From Actinospica robiniae DSM 44927 (lineage in GTDB: Bacteria > Actinomycetota > Actinomycetes > Streptomycetales > Catenulisporaceae): 64,000 nt of DNA. Both the position numbers and the translations under genes were made by a program. Positions 19,071-32,659 of this stretch are shown piece after piece. Below the pieces are notes generated by a model. The model did no database searches. It was not told where the DNA came from and worked only from the letters and a program-made list of their open reading frames with translations. How positions within the stretch are numbered: the first letter of the stretch is position 1; each line of letters starts with the position of its first letter. The stretch spans positions 5,500,154-5,564,153 of the forward strand of contig NZ_KI632511.1 of the NCBI RefSeq assembly GCF_000504285.1, written 5' to 3'.

Positions 19071-19275
19071 GAGCGCTCGCTCCATACCAGCCGTGCGCCT
19101 TTGCACGGCATCAGCGTGTCGGGCCGGGGCTTTCCCCGGTCTCGGGTACGCCTGAAAGGCTACCCGCCAAAGTGCAACGCCGGGACGCACCTGTCCGATC
19201 ACGTTGTCACGTCTGGGTTGTGGATTCCTACAGTGTGGACCGTACGGGGGAACAGGCAAGCGAAATTCCGCCGCG

Positions 19276-19776
19276 TCAGGTCAGCTGGCCGAGCTCCTGC
19301 ACGCCGTACCAGAGCAGGTCGAAGTCCTCGACGGCGTCGACGGCGAGCTCGGCCTCGGGGTCACCCTCGGCGGGGTCCGCCGCCAGCGCGGCCAGCGCCG
19401 CCCGCACCGCCTCCCGAGCGGCGGCCTCGTCCACGTGCAGCGAGGCGATGTCCTTGAGCCGTACGGGCTCTGTGATATCGATCACGCCCGGGTCCTCCGA
19501 TTCCGCGGCCCCCGCGCGGATCCGCGCCTCCGGCACGTCGGCGGCCAGCACCACCCGCAGCGCGCGGGCGTCCGGCAGCGCGGGATCGGCGGCCAGCAGG
19601 CGCAGCGAGGCCCGTGCGGCGGCGGTCAGGGCCGCGTACTCGAGCTCCTCCTCGTCGCCCTCCAGGTACCACGCGCGCAGGGCCTCGGTGACCGCGTACG
19701 CCCGGCCCGCGGGCACCGTGCGCTCCTTCTCGAGCTGCTCCAGAAGGGCGATCGTGCCAGGCAGATAGACGCGCAT
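19276..19776 (-). CDS. DUF6912-like conserved protein
   Basis: A 166-residue acidic protein beginning MRVYLPGTIALLEQL, which resembles the actinobacterial DUF6912 family. It has no signal peptide, membrane helix or known catalytic motif. Conserved-looking parts are YAVTEALRAWYLEGDEEELEY and the C-terminal LLWYGVQELGQL. It starts at ATG 19776 with a -10 box 6 bases upstream and no ribosome-binding site, suggesting a leaderless message. It lies upstream of NAD-GDH in the same direction, but 205 bases separate them. Function unknown. Confidence 0.75.
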   Translation of the reverse strand: MRVYLPGTIALLEQLEKERTVPAGRAYAVTEALRAWYLEGDEEELEYAALTAAARASLRLLAADPALPDARALRVVLAADVPEARIRAGAAESEDPGVIDITEPVRLKDIASLHVDEAAAREAVRAALAALAADPAEGDPEAELAVDAVEDFDLLWYGVQELGQLT

Positions 19777-19782
19777 GGCACG

Positions 19783-19788
19783 AGACTA
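19783..19788 (-). promoter_or_regulatory. -10 box, leaderless DUF6912-like gene
   Basis: Read on the minus strand, TAGTCT is followed by 6 bases and ATG 19776. Confidence 0.5.
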
Positions 19789-19831
19789 ACGCAGGACGCA
19801 GACCCTCGCGCCGTGCTCGCCCGACCCGGCG

Positions 19832-20839
19832 TCAGACCACGGGCTGGGCCGCGGCCAGCACCTCGCCGACGGTGCGCCGGGCGGTGTCGAGCACCTCGAC
19901 CCGGCGGGCCGGGTCCATCAGGTTGGCGCCCAGCGCCTGCAGATCCTCCGGGCCGGGGCAGAGCACTGTCACGGTGGTGCCGTCCGCGCGCACCCGGATC
20001 ACCTCCTGCAGCATCTGCCGGGTGACCCGGTGCCGGTAGCCGCGCTCGATCTTGCCGATGAAGCCGGTCGGCCGGTCGTAGCCGCGGGCGGCCATCGGGG
20101 CGAGCACGTAGACCTCGTCCAGCTTCGTCCCGCCGGGCAGGGCGGCCGCGCCGAGCAGGTCCACGTTGGTGTTGGAGATGGCGCCGCCGTCGACGAAGCG
20201 GCGCCCGCCGATCCGGGCCGGCGGGAACCAGCCGGGGATCGAGCAGGAGGCCACCACCGCCTCGGCCAGGCCCGCCGGAGGCGCGCCGGGGTGGCCGAAG
20301 ACCACGCGCTCGCCCGAGTCGTAGTCCATCGCCACCACCCGGATGCCCGGATGCGGGGACCAGGCGCCCGAGGGGATGACCTCCTCGACCATCTTGCCGA
20401 TGTCGCCGAGCGAGCCGCGGCCGGGCGGCAGTATGGCCGAGAGCACCGTGGTGCTCGGATAGCTGCGCGGATGGCGCACCGACCGGGCGATCAGCCGGGG
20501 CGAGCCGAGGCGCACCTGCGGCCAGGGCGGCGAGGCGCCGCCGGCGGCCGCGTCGTAGTCGAACAGCTGGCCGGCCAGCGGCCCCTGCTCGACCTGCCGG
20601 CCGCGCTGATGGCTCCACAGATCCCCGGCGCTGGCGCCCGCGCCGAGCAGCGCGGCCAGGATGGAGCCGGCCGAGGTGCCCACGATCAGCAGCCCCTCGC
20701 GGGCGTCGACCCCCGCGTCCTCCTCCAGCGCCCGCAGCGCGCCGATCATCCAGGCGGCACCGAGCGTCCCGCCGCCGCCCAGCACGAAGCCGCGGCGGAC
20801 CGTCGCCGCCGGACCGCGGCCCCGCACGTTCTCGAACAC
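19832..20839 (-). CDS. Patatin-like phospholipase / lipid acyl hydrolase
   Basis: A 335-residue protein of the patatin family, which cleaves acyl esters with a Ser-Asp dyad. Motifs in order: the oxyanion-hole loop LGGGGTLGAAWMIGAL near residue 20, the nucleophile in VGTSAGS near 60, and the Asp in VDGGAISN near 215. There is no signal peptide or membrane helix, so it probably acts inside the cell on membrane lipids. The start is GTG 20839 with GGAAGG 8 bases upstream; the longer open frame to 21001 is low-complexity Arg-rich sequence with no family match. It is divergent from the DUF2156 membrane protein, which also acts on lipids, but a link is speculation. Confidence 0.88.
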   Translation of the reverse strand: MFENVRGRGPAATVRRGFVLGGGGTLGAAWMIGALRALEEDAGVDAREGLLIVGTSAGSILAALLGAGASAGDLWSHQRGRQVEQGPLAGQLFDYDAAAGGASPPWPQVRLGSPRLIARSVRHPRSYPSTTVLSAILPPGRGSLGDIGKMVEEVIPSGAWSPHPGIRVVAMDYDSGERVVFGHPGAPPAGLAEAVVASCSIPGWFPPARIGGRRFVDGGAISNTNVDLLGAAALPGGTKLDEVYVLAPMAARGYDRPTGFIGKIERGYRHRVTRQMLQEVIRVRADGTTVTVLCPGPEDLQALGANLMDPARRVEVLDTARRTVGEVLAAAQPVV

Positions 20840-21078
20840 GTACTTTTCCTTCCCACCGGACGGGTGCGGCCATGCCCCGGACTCCAGCCGTTTGGCGCAG
20901 GCGCGGGGCTGAAACCGGCCCCGGCGCACCGGTCCGGCGCGGTGCCTCCGCGGCGCGCGGCCCGCGTCGTGACCGGGACCGGCGCGCACGGGCACGCGCA
21001 TAACGACTCGACAACTCCGGCCGTTGTGGGGAATCCGGCCCCCCGGGCGGGTAGTTGCACTATTGCGGGGAGGTAGCC

Positions 21079-22875
21079 ATGAATGTGAAGACCGTCCGCC
21101 AGGACCGCAGCCGGGAACCGTCGGTGTGGCCCTTCGCAGCGCTGATCGGCGCCGCCGGGGCCGCCATGCTGGCGTATGCGCTTCCGGCCGCGCCGGGCTG
21201 GCTCAGCGCGCTCGCGCTGACGGTGTGCGGCACCGGCCCCACCTCCGCGCACGCCGGACTGCTCGGCGCGGTGCTGCTGGTGCTCGCCTGGGGCCTCGCC
21301 CGGCGCCGGCAGACGGCCTGGGCGCTGACCCTGGGCGTGCTGGTGTGGAGCGCGGGCGCCGAGACCGAGGCGCTGATCGCGCCGAGCCCGGCCGAGCCGT
21401 GGCGGTTGGCCCCGCTGGCTTTCGCCATCATCGGGCTCTGGCACGGCCGCTTCCACTTCCAGGTCCCGCTCAACGCCGGCCGGCTGCGCCAGACGGCCGA
21501 GTTCAGCGCGGTGTCCATGGTCGCGGTGCTGCTGGTGGGCGGCGGCGGCCTGTTCATGGAGCGCGGCAGCTTCGCCACCCCGGTCGCGGCCGGGGACATA
21601 GGCCGCGAGGTGGTCTCCGCGGCCGCCGCGAACCCCGGGCCGACCGAGTTCGACGGCCCGTCATGGCAGCTGGGCGGTCTGGCTCTGCTCAGCGGCGTGC
21701 TGCTGCTGGTGGCCCTGGCCTGGCTGATGGCCTCGGCCCCGGCACCGAGCCCGGGCGGCCGGGCCCAGCGCGCGATCGTGCGGGCGATGGTGGCCCACCC
21801 GGAGTCCGAGACCCTGGCGCCGTTCGCGCTGCGCTACGACAAGAGCTACGTCTTCTCCCCGGACGGCCGGGCCGCGATCGGCTACCGGGTGCTGGCCGGG
21901 ATGGCGGTGGCCGGCGGCGACCCGGTCGGCGCGGTCGAGTCCTGGCCGGACGCGGTGGCCGAGTTCGACTCGCTGGTGCGGCGCAGCGGCTGGCGTCCGG
22001 CCGTGCTCGGCGCCGGCCCGCAGGCGCTCGAGCTGTGGCGTGAGCACGGCATGCACCGGATCGGCATCGGCGACGAGGTGGTGGTGGACTCCGCGGCGTT
22101 CAACCTGGACGGGCGCGCGATGCGCAACGTGCGCCAGGCCGTGCGCCGCACCGAGCGGGCCGGGCTGGTGACCGAGGTGCTGCTGGAGCGTGATCTCGAG
22201 CCCGGGCTGGCCGGGCAGCTGCGCCGGATCCACCGGGAGTGGCTGGGCCCGGCCGGCCGCGAGCACGGCTTCGCGATGAACCTGGACTCGATGGCGCGCG
22301 GCGCCCACCCGGACGCGCTGATCGCGGTCGCCCTCGCCCCCGAGGGCTACGCCGTGGCCTTCCAGCGGTACCTGCCGGCCGCGCAGTACGGCCCGGCCGC
22401 GGCGCTCTCGCTGGACGTGATGCCGCGCACGCCGCTCTCGCCGAACGGGGTGAACGAGCGCCTGATCGTGGACGTGATCGCCTACGCGCGCAGCCACGGC
22501 TACCCGCGGGTCTCGCTCAACTTCGCCGCCTTCCGCCCGCTGCTCTCCCAGGCCAGGACCGAGCCGGAGCGGCTGACCCGCACCCAGCGGGCCACCATCA
22601 AGGCCATCGGCCTGCTCGACCCGCTGATCCAGGTGGACTCGCTCTACCGGTTCAACGACAAGTTCCAGCCGGGCTGGGTGGCCCGGTCGGTGCTGATCGG
22701 CTCCTGGCTGGACCTGCCCCGGTTCGCCCTGGCCGCCTTCGGCCTGGAGTTCGCGCTGCCCTACGACCGGCGCCGCACCGGCCGGGCCGTGACGGCCGGC
22801 GAGGAGTCAATTGAACTGCAGGGCGGTGCACAGCCAGTCGAAGCCGCCGCGCCCCTGCGCGGCCACCGGGGCTGA
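21079..22875 (+). CDS. DUF2156 membrane protein (lysyl-phosphatidylglycerol synthase-like)
   Basis: A 598-residue protein with about six transmembrane helices in residues 15-235 (for example FAALIGAAGAAMLAYALP and LALLSGVLLLVALAWLMA), followed by a cytoplasmic DUF2156 domain of the phosphatidylglycerol lysyltransferase C-terminal type. Landmarks are GYRVLAGMAVAGGDPVG, the RNVRQAVRRTERAG segment and YPRVSLNFAAFR. Such proteins attach amino acids to phosphatidylglycerol, which lowers surface charge and sensitivity to cationic peptides. The donor here is unknown. The start ATG 21079 has GGGAGG upstream. Its last 69 bases overlap the convergent Rv3235-family gene. Confidence 0.87.
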   Translation: MNVKTVRQDRSREPSVWPFAALIGAAGAAMLAYALPAAPGWLSALALTVCGTGPTSAHAGLLGAVLLVLAWGLARRRQTAWALTLGVLVWSAGAETEALIAPSPAEPWRLAPLAFAIIGLWHGRFHFQVPLNAGRLRQTAEFSAVSMVAVLLVGGGGLFMERGSFATPVAAGDIGREVVSAAAANPGPTEFDGPSWQLGGLALLSGVLLLVALAWLMASAPAPSPGGRAQRAIVRAMVAHPESETLAPFALRYDKSYVFSPDGRAAIGYRVLAGMAVAGGDPVGAVESWPDAVAEFDSLVRRSGWRPAVLGAGPQALELWREHGMHRIGIGDEVVVDSAAFNLDGRAMRNVRQAVRRTERAGLVTEVLLERDLEPGLAGQLRRIHREWLGPAGREHGFAMNLDSMARGAHPDALIAVALAPEGYAVAFQRYLPAAQYGPAAALSLDVMPRTPLSPNGVNERLIVDVIAYARSHGYPRVSLNFAAFRPLLSQARTEPERLTRTQRATIKAIGLLDPLIQVDSLYRFNDKFQPGWVARSVLIGSWLDLPRFALAAFGLEFALPYDRRRTGRAVTAGEESIELQGGAQPVEAAAPLRGHRG

Positions 22876-23334
22876 CTGCTCGAACCGCAGCGCCACCGCC
22901 CGCACCCGGGTGCCGTCCTGGATCACGACGGTGGACTCCACGATCCCGGCGGCCGGCTGGTGCAGCCGGACCGAACGGATCATCGAACGGGCCGCGAACC
23001 GGGCGGCGCCGCGCCGGCCGCCGGGCGCGGCGAGCTGCCCGGCCACGTCCCGGGAGAGCCAGCGGCGCATCTGCTCCACCGGACGGCGCTCGAGCAGGAC
23101 GTCCACCACGGCCTCGGCCAGCCGGCCCACCCCGGCCGTCGGCTCGGGCGCGGCCAGCCCGCGGGCGTCGACCTCGAGCCGGTGGGTCCAGCCGGTCACC
23201 CAGGACCGCAGCCAGCCGCGCTGCCCGGGCACCGCGCCGGTGCCGCCCCACTCGGCCAGCGGTCCGGCGGCGCGCTGCAGCCGGCTGTCCGGGAAGCGGA
23301 CCTCGGTGATGAAGTAGGTGTCGTCCTCGAGCAT
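22807..23334 (-). CDS. Rv3235-family protein
   Basis: A 175-residue protein. The central segment LAEAVVDVLLERRPVEQMRRWLSRDV and the later IRSVRLHQPAAGIVESTVVIQDG ... RVRAVALRFEQ ... WLCTALQF match the Rv3235 family, found near secA in many actinobacteria, as here. The fold resembles small NTF2-like proteins, but no activity is known. It starts at ATG 23334 (MLEDDTYFITEVRF) with GGGGCGAG upstream. It follows secA in the same direction beyond a strong terminator and overlaps the 3' end of the DUF2156 gene tail to tail. Confidence 0.82.
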   Translation of the reverse strand: MLEDDTYFITEVRFPDSRLQRAAGPLAEWGGTGAVPGQRGWLRSWVTGWTHRLEVDARGLAAPEPTAGVGRLAEAVVDVLLERRPVEQMRRWLSRDVAGQLAAPGGRRGAARFAARSMIRSVRLHQPAAGIVESTVVIQDGTRVRAVALRFEQSAPVAAQGRGGFDWLCTALQFN

Positions 23335-23452
23335 CGTCTCGCCCCGTTCTTTCGCCAGGCTGATGACCCGTCAGACTGGTGACGACGCCGGAACGTTGTC
23401 GTCGGGAGGCCAAGATCACCCGATCCGGTGAGCCGCGCTGGGCCGGAAAGCC

Positions 23453-23485
23453 GAAGCCCCGTCAGGTGCGACCTGACGGGGCTTC
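23453..23485 (-). terminator. Terminator of secA
   Basis: A perfect inverted repeat of 15-base arms (23453-23467 and 23471-23485) around a 3-base loop, starting 16 bases after the secA stop. It insulates the Rv3235-family gene. Confidence 0.85.
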
Positions 23486-23501
23486 GTTCACGCTGCGGGC
23501 G

Positions 23502-26216
<2,715 letters not shown>

Positions 26217-26394
26217 TTTGAGGACGACTCCTTGCTGGAAATCGGACGCGGCCACTGCGCCCCATGTTCGAGAGCACCGTGGACGCAGCCTGAGGGACCG
26301 GCGTCGGGCCGGTCGTTATGCCATCGTAAGCGACCGGGGTGGCACAAAGACAGTGCGCGTTCCATTTCCGAACCACGCGGAAGAGGTCTCCACC

Positions 26395-27024
26395 ATGAAT
26401 CAGCCGGAAATCGCCGCCGGCCCGCTACTGCTGCGCCCCTGGCGTCGCTCGGACGCCGAGGCGATGGTCGCCGCCTGGGCAGATCCGGAGATCCGCCGGT
26501 GGGCCCGCTACGGGCAGAGACTACCGAGCGTGGAGGGAATGGAACACTGGGTGGCCTGGAATCGGGAGCAGTGGCGCACTGGCAAGCGGGCCGCGTTCGC
26601 CATCGAGGCGGCGGGCGGGCCGCTCGCCGGATCGATCACTCTACGTGATTTCGGGCGGGACGCCGACGGCGAGGGCGGGGACACGGCGGAGGTCGGCTAC
26701 TGGATCGCCCCGCGGGCACGCGGCCGCAACATCGCGCCGAACGCGCTGACGGCCGTGAGCACGTGGGCGTTCGCCGCGAGCGAGCTCGGCGGCCTCGGTG
26801 TGCGGCGGGTCGAGCTGGTGCACTCCGTGGGCAACACCGCATCCTGCCGAGTAGCGCAGAAGGCCGGGTTCCCGCACGAGGGCACACTGCGGGGCTCATT
26901 CCGTTATGCCGACGGCGCGTGGCACGACGAGCACCTGCACGCCAAGCTCTTCTCGGATCCGAGGACCGAGCTCCTCACGGATCCGAAGGCGGAGGAGAAC
27001 GCGGAGGAGAAGGTCGAGCAGTAG
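26395..27024 (+). CDS. GNAT acetyltransferase, RimJ/RimL type
   Basis: A 209-residue acetyltransferase. The GNAT fold is visible: LLLRPWRRSDAEAMVAAW at the start, GSITLRDF, EVGYWIAPRARGRNIAPNAL (acetyl-CoA loop R-G-R-N-I-A) and VELVHSVGNTASCRVAQKAGF, with the SxNxxS-type motif of RimJ/RimL proteins that acetylate N-termini or small amines. The target is unknown. Start ATG 26395, with GAGG upstream. It is divergent from secA and convergent with ppx. The last 20 residues are a charged, low-complexity tail. Confidence 0.88.
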   Translation: MNQPEIAAGPLLLRPWRRSDAEAMVAAWADPEIRRWARYGQRLPSVEGMEHWVAWNREQWRTGKRAAFAIEAAGGPLAGSITLRDFGRDADGEGGDTAEVGYWIAPRARGRNIAPNALTAVSTWAFAASELGGLGVRRVELVHSVGNTASCRVAQKAGFPHEGTLRGSFRYADGAWHDEHLHAKLFSDPRTELLTDPKAEENAEEKVEQ

Positions 27025-27070
27025 GCGCCGAGGAAACGCCCCGGCGCCCGCAATTTACATCCGTGTCTCT

Positions 27071-27102
27071 GATCGGACCGGCGCCAGCGGGCCGGTCAGA
27101 TC
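27071..27102. terminator. Hairpin between convergent GNAT and ppx genes
   Basis: Arms 27071-27082 and 27091-27102 pair with one mismatch. The structure overlaps the ppx stop codon and could terminate from both sides. Confidence 0.5.
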
Positions 27103-28034
27103 TGCGACAGCGCTATTCCGTCGAGGATGTCGTGCTCGGAGACAACCACCTCGGACACTCCGAGCCGATCCACGATCCGCTCGAGGATGAGCGCGCCGGC
27201 CGCGATCACGTCCACCCGGCCGGGGTGGATCACCGACATCGCGGCGCGCTGCTCGTGCGTCATCGCGAGCAGGTCGGACGCGGTCTGCCGGACCACGGCG
27301 GCGGGGATCCGGGACAGGTGCACCCGGTCGCGGTCGTACTGCTCCAGCCCGAGCGCGAGGGCGGCCATCGTGGTGACCGAGCCGGCCAGGCCGACCAGCG
27401 TGCGGGCACGGGAGAGGTCCACGCTCTCGGCCGCGACGTCGATGGCCGCGTCGATGTCCCGGCGGGCGGCGTCGATCTGATCCTGAGTCGGCGGATCCTG
27501 GGTCAGGTGACGCTCCGTCATCCGGACGCAGCCCACGTCCACCGACTTGGCCGCCTGCACCTTGTCGCCGCCGAGTACGAACTCGGTCGAGCCCCCGCCG
27601 ATGTCCACCACCAGGTACGGCGTGGCGTATTCGGCCGCGTCGGTGGCCAGCGCGGACGTGGCGCCGCGGAAGGAGAGCGTGGCCTCCTCGTGCCCGGTGA
27701 TCACCTCGGGCTCGACCCCGAACCGCTCGCGCACCCCGGCGAAGAACTCGTCGCGGTTGCTCGCGTCCCGGGTCGCGCTGGTGGCGACGAAGCGGATGTG
27801 CTCGGCGCCATGGGCGCGGATGATCTCGGCATAGCGGTCGCAGGCCGCGAAGGTGCGGGCCAGCGCCTCGTCGGCGAGCCGGCCGGTGGCGTCGACGCCC
27901 TGGCCGAGCCGGACGATCTCCATCTGCCGGTCGATCTCGGTCTCGGCGCCCGTCTCCGGGTCGAGGTCCGCCACCAGCAGGCGGATCGAGTTGGTGCCGC
28001 AGTCGACCGCCGCCACGCGCTTGCCGGTGCTCAC
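27096..28034 (-). CDS. ppx: Ppx/GppA-family exopolyphosphatase
   Basis: Hydrolyses terminal phosphates of polyphosphate or related guanosine pentaphosphate. The 312-residue protein shows the ASKHA-type nucleotide fold: VAAVDCGTNSIRLLV at the start, RFVATSATRDASN, GHEEATLSFRG, VVDIGGGSTEFVLG and GLAGSVTTMAAL. It is the short two-domain form. It starts with GTG 28034, which overlaps the upstream DUF501 stop by 4 bases, so translation is probably coupled. The order eno-ftsB-DUF501-ppx matches mycobacteria (Rv1023-Rv1026) and Streptomyces. Confidence 0.92.
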   Translation of the reverse strand: MSTGKRVAAVDCGTNSIRLLVADLDPETGAETEIDRQMEIVRLGQGVDATGRLADEALARTFAACDRYAEIIRAHGAEHIRFVATSATRDASNRDEFFAGVRERFGVEPEVITGHEEATLSFRGATSALATDAAEYATPYLVVDIGGGSTEFVLGGDKVQAAKSVDVGCVRMTERHLTQDPPTQDQIDAARRDIDAAIDVAAESVDLSRARTLVGLAGSVTTMAALALGLEQYDRDRVHLSRIPAAVVRQTASDLLAMTHEQRAAMSVIHPGRVDVIAAGALILERIVDRLGVSEVVVSEHDILDGIALSQI

Positions 28035-28594
28035 AGCTCGCCCTTCTCGGAGTGCCCTGATTCGCCGGCCGGCTCCGCCGCGTCCGCCGTCTGACCCGCG
28101 TGCACACACGGCCCGGAACGCCACCATTCCGGCAGCAGCGCCAGCGCCTCGTCGCCCAGCGGGTTCACGCCCGGGCCGGCCGCGAGCGAGTGCGCCACCA
28201 GCACGTGCAGGCACTTGACCCGGTCCGGCATGCCACCGGCGCTCGGGAAGCCCTCCAGCACCTCGATCGCGTCACGTCGGCGCAGGTAGTCCTCGTGCGC
28301 CGCGCGGTAGGCGGCGGCGAGCTCGGGATCGGTGCCCAGCCGCTCGGTCATCTCGGCCATCAGGCCGCCGCCCTCGAGGGTGCCGATGGCCGAGGCCGCC
28401 TTCGGGCAGGTGAGGTAGAAGAGGGTGGGAAAGGGCTCGCCGTCGGGGTTGCGCTCGGTCTTGATCCGGGGGGCGGTCTCCACCACGTCCGGGTTGCCGC
28501 ACGGGCACCGATGCGCCACCGCCAGCAGGCCCCTGGGCGTGCGCCCGAGCTGGGCCTCGACGGCCGCGACGTCCTTGCCTTCCACGCTGTTCAC
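28031..28594 (-). CDS. DUF501 family protein
   Basis: A 187-residue conserved actinobacterial protein. The DUF501 core is clear: AQLGRTPRGLLAVAHRCPCGNP, FPTLFYLTCPKA, LEGGGLMAEM, and GMPDRVKCLHVLVAHSLAAGPGVNPLGDEAL. Conserved cysteines (CPCG, TCPK, KCLH) hint at metal binding, which is inference. Always next to ppx and ftsB; role unknown. The start is GTG 28594 with a -10 box 7 bases before it, so it may also be transcribed by its own leaderless promoter. Its stop overlaps the ppx start. Confidence 0.9.
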   Translation of the reverse strand: MNSVEGKDVAAVEAQLGRTPRGLLAVAHRCPCGNPDVVETAPRIKTERNPDGEPFPTLFYLTCPKAASAIGTLEGGGLMAEMTERLGTDPELAAAYRAAHEDYLRRRDAIEVLEGFPSAGGMPDRVKCLHVLVAHSLAAGPGVNPLGDEALALLPEWWRSGPCVHAGQTADAAEPAGESGHSEKGEL

Positions 28595-28601
28595 CCGCTC
28601 T

Positions 28602-28607
28602 ACGGTA
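28602..28607 (-). promoter_or_regulatory. -10 box, leaderless DUF501 gene
   Basis: On the minus strand TACCGT is followed by 7 bases and GTG 28594, inside the eno-ftsB-DUF501-ppx block. Confidence 0.45.
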
Positions 28608-28625
28608 CTACCCGGCGACGGCGGT

Positions 28626-29219
28626 TCAGCGCGTCGCCGTGGAGCCCGGGTCCTTCACCGTGTTCCACAGCTTGTCGTACCAGGGCGAGGGTGTCGGGGT
28701 GGGCAGACCGAGCTGCTCGGAACCGTTGGCCGGGCCGGCCACGGTGAACCCCTCCTCACCCGGCTTGACGTAGTGCAGCTGCGAGCGGGCCTGGATCGCC
28801 ACGTACCCCGGGTCGGACCACAGCGCGATCTGCGACTGAAGCTCGGTGACCTTCTTGGACAGCGCGTCGTTCTGCCGCTCCACGCTCGTCAGCTGCGAAC
28901 GCTGAGACAGGTACTCCTGGAACGGGTAGGCGACCGTGACCACGACCGCGCACACGGCGAGCGCGAGGATGGTGGCACGCCTGGTCAGCCGGAACTTCGG
29001 GCGGGGCACCGAAGGACGCCGGCCGGACGGACGCGGCAGCGTGCGCGGCTTGGCCGGCTCGACCTCGGGCTGCTCGGCCTCGGCCTGCCGCTCCCGCTCG
29101 CGCGGCTCCCGTTCGGCCGCGCGCGTCGGCGGCACCAGGCCGAGCCGGGACGGGGTGCGGCGCGCGGAGGACGAACGCTGCGACACGTCGCGCGCGGGGC
29201 GCCGCGGTTGGTCGGCCAT
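28626..29219 (-). CDS. FtsB/DivIC-type septum formation initiator
   Basis: A 197-residue single-pass protein. A basic, disordered N-terminal region of about 80 residues precedes one transmembrane helix (ATILALAVCAVVVTVAYPF) and an extracellular coiled coil (YLSQRSQLTSVERQNDALSKKV), then the conserved DPGYVAIQARSQLHYVKPGE, which is diagnostic. FtsB/DivIC joins FtsL and FtsQ/DivIB in the divisome and helps activate septal wall synthesis. The long N-terminal cytoplasmic tail is an actinobacterial feature. It sits between eno and DUF501 in the conserved order. Confidence 0.93.
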   Translation of the reverse strand: MADQPRRPARDVSQRSSSARRTPSRLGLVPPTRAAEREPRERERQAEAEQPEVEPAKPRTLPRPSGRRPSVPRPKFRLTRRATILALAVCAVVVTVAYPFQEYLSQRSQLTSVERQNDALSKKVTELQSQIALWSDPGYVAIQARSQLHYVKPGEEGFTVAGPANGSEQLGLPTPTPSPWYDKLWNTVKDPGSTATR

Positions 29220-29267
29220 CGGCCTGACACCCCCTCACCTTCCGGCGTCCCGGCAGCCGAGACGAGT

Positions 29268-29296
29268 GTGGCGCGCTCCGGATCGGAGCGCGCCAC
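29268..29296 (-). terminator. Terminator of eno
   Basis: A perfect 13-base-pair stem (29268-29280 and 29284-29296) with loop GAT lies 23 bases after the eno stop. It suggests that ftsB and the genes below have their own promoter. Confidence 0.8.
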
Positions 29297-29319
29297 CCAT
29301 GCTATTGCGTGATCCGCTT

Positions 29320-32050
<2,731 letters not shown>

Positions 32051-32220
32051 CGATCCATGGTCACACGGGGCCGGAAGACCGCCGCGGCCGGGACCGTCGT
32101 GCCGGGCGGCGGCGTCCTCCGGATCGAGGTTCACCCGCTGGGAGTAGCCCGATCGGGTTACCGCTTCACCGCTTCGCGTCACCCGGGCCGGGGATCGCCG
32201 CCGTTTCCGGGAACGCCACA

Positions 32221-32269
32221 GGGCCTCGTCGCCGACGGCCCGGAGGGATCAGCTTCGGCGACGAGGCCC
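32221..32269 (-). terminator. Terminator of tatA
   Basis: Perfect 15-base arms (32221-32235 and 32255-32269) around a 19-base loop, 11 bases after the tatA stop. Confidence 0.75.
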
Positions 32270-32280
32270 GTGTGAAAGTT

Positions 32281-32559
32281 TCAGCGCTGCTCGGCGGCCG
32301 GGGTCGGCACGGCGTCCTGCTGGGCGGCCGTGGTGATCACCGAGGCCTCGACGGCGGCCGGCGGGGTGACCGGGCCGGCGGGCTGCGCGGGGGCAGCCGG
32401 GGTGTCGTCCTTGGCCGCGGCCTTCATCTCCGACTTGAAGATGCGCAGCGACTGACCGACCGACCGGGCGGCGTCGGGCAGCTTGCGCGAGCCGAAGAGC
32501 AGCACGAGCAGTACAAGGATGACGATGATGTGCCAGGGCTCAAGTCCGCCACGCAGCAT
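32281..32559 (-). CDS. tatA: Twin-arginine translocase subunit TatA/TatE
   Basis: Forms the pore of the Tat system that exports folded proteins. The 92-residue protein has the usual plan: a short N-terminus, one transmembrane helix (WHIIVILVLLVLLF), the FGSRKLPD hinge, an amphipathic helix (AARSVGQSLRIFKSEMK) and a Pro/Ala-rich tail. No tatB or tatC is near, and in actinobacteria tatA is usually beside tatC, so this may be an extra TatA/E copy. The start ATG 32559 has AGGAG upstream. It is flanked by the P450 and mazG. Confidence 0.92.
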   Translation of the reverse strand: MLRGGLEPWHIIVILVLLVLLFGSRKLPDAARSVGQSLRIFKSEMKAAAKDDTPAAPAQPAGPVTPPAAVEASVITTAAQQDAVPTPAAEQR

Positions 32560-32659
32560 GGTTCCGCACTCCTAGTGATCTTGATGCCGTAGCCGTTCTC
32601 CGCACCGATGGCGGGTTTTTGGCGCCGGTGCACTGACCAGACTAACCGTACTTACCCGA

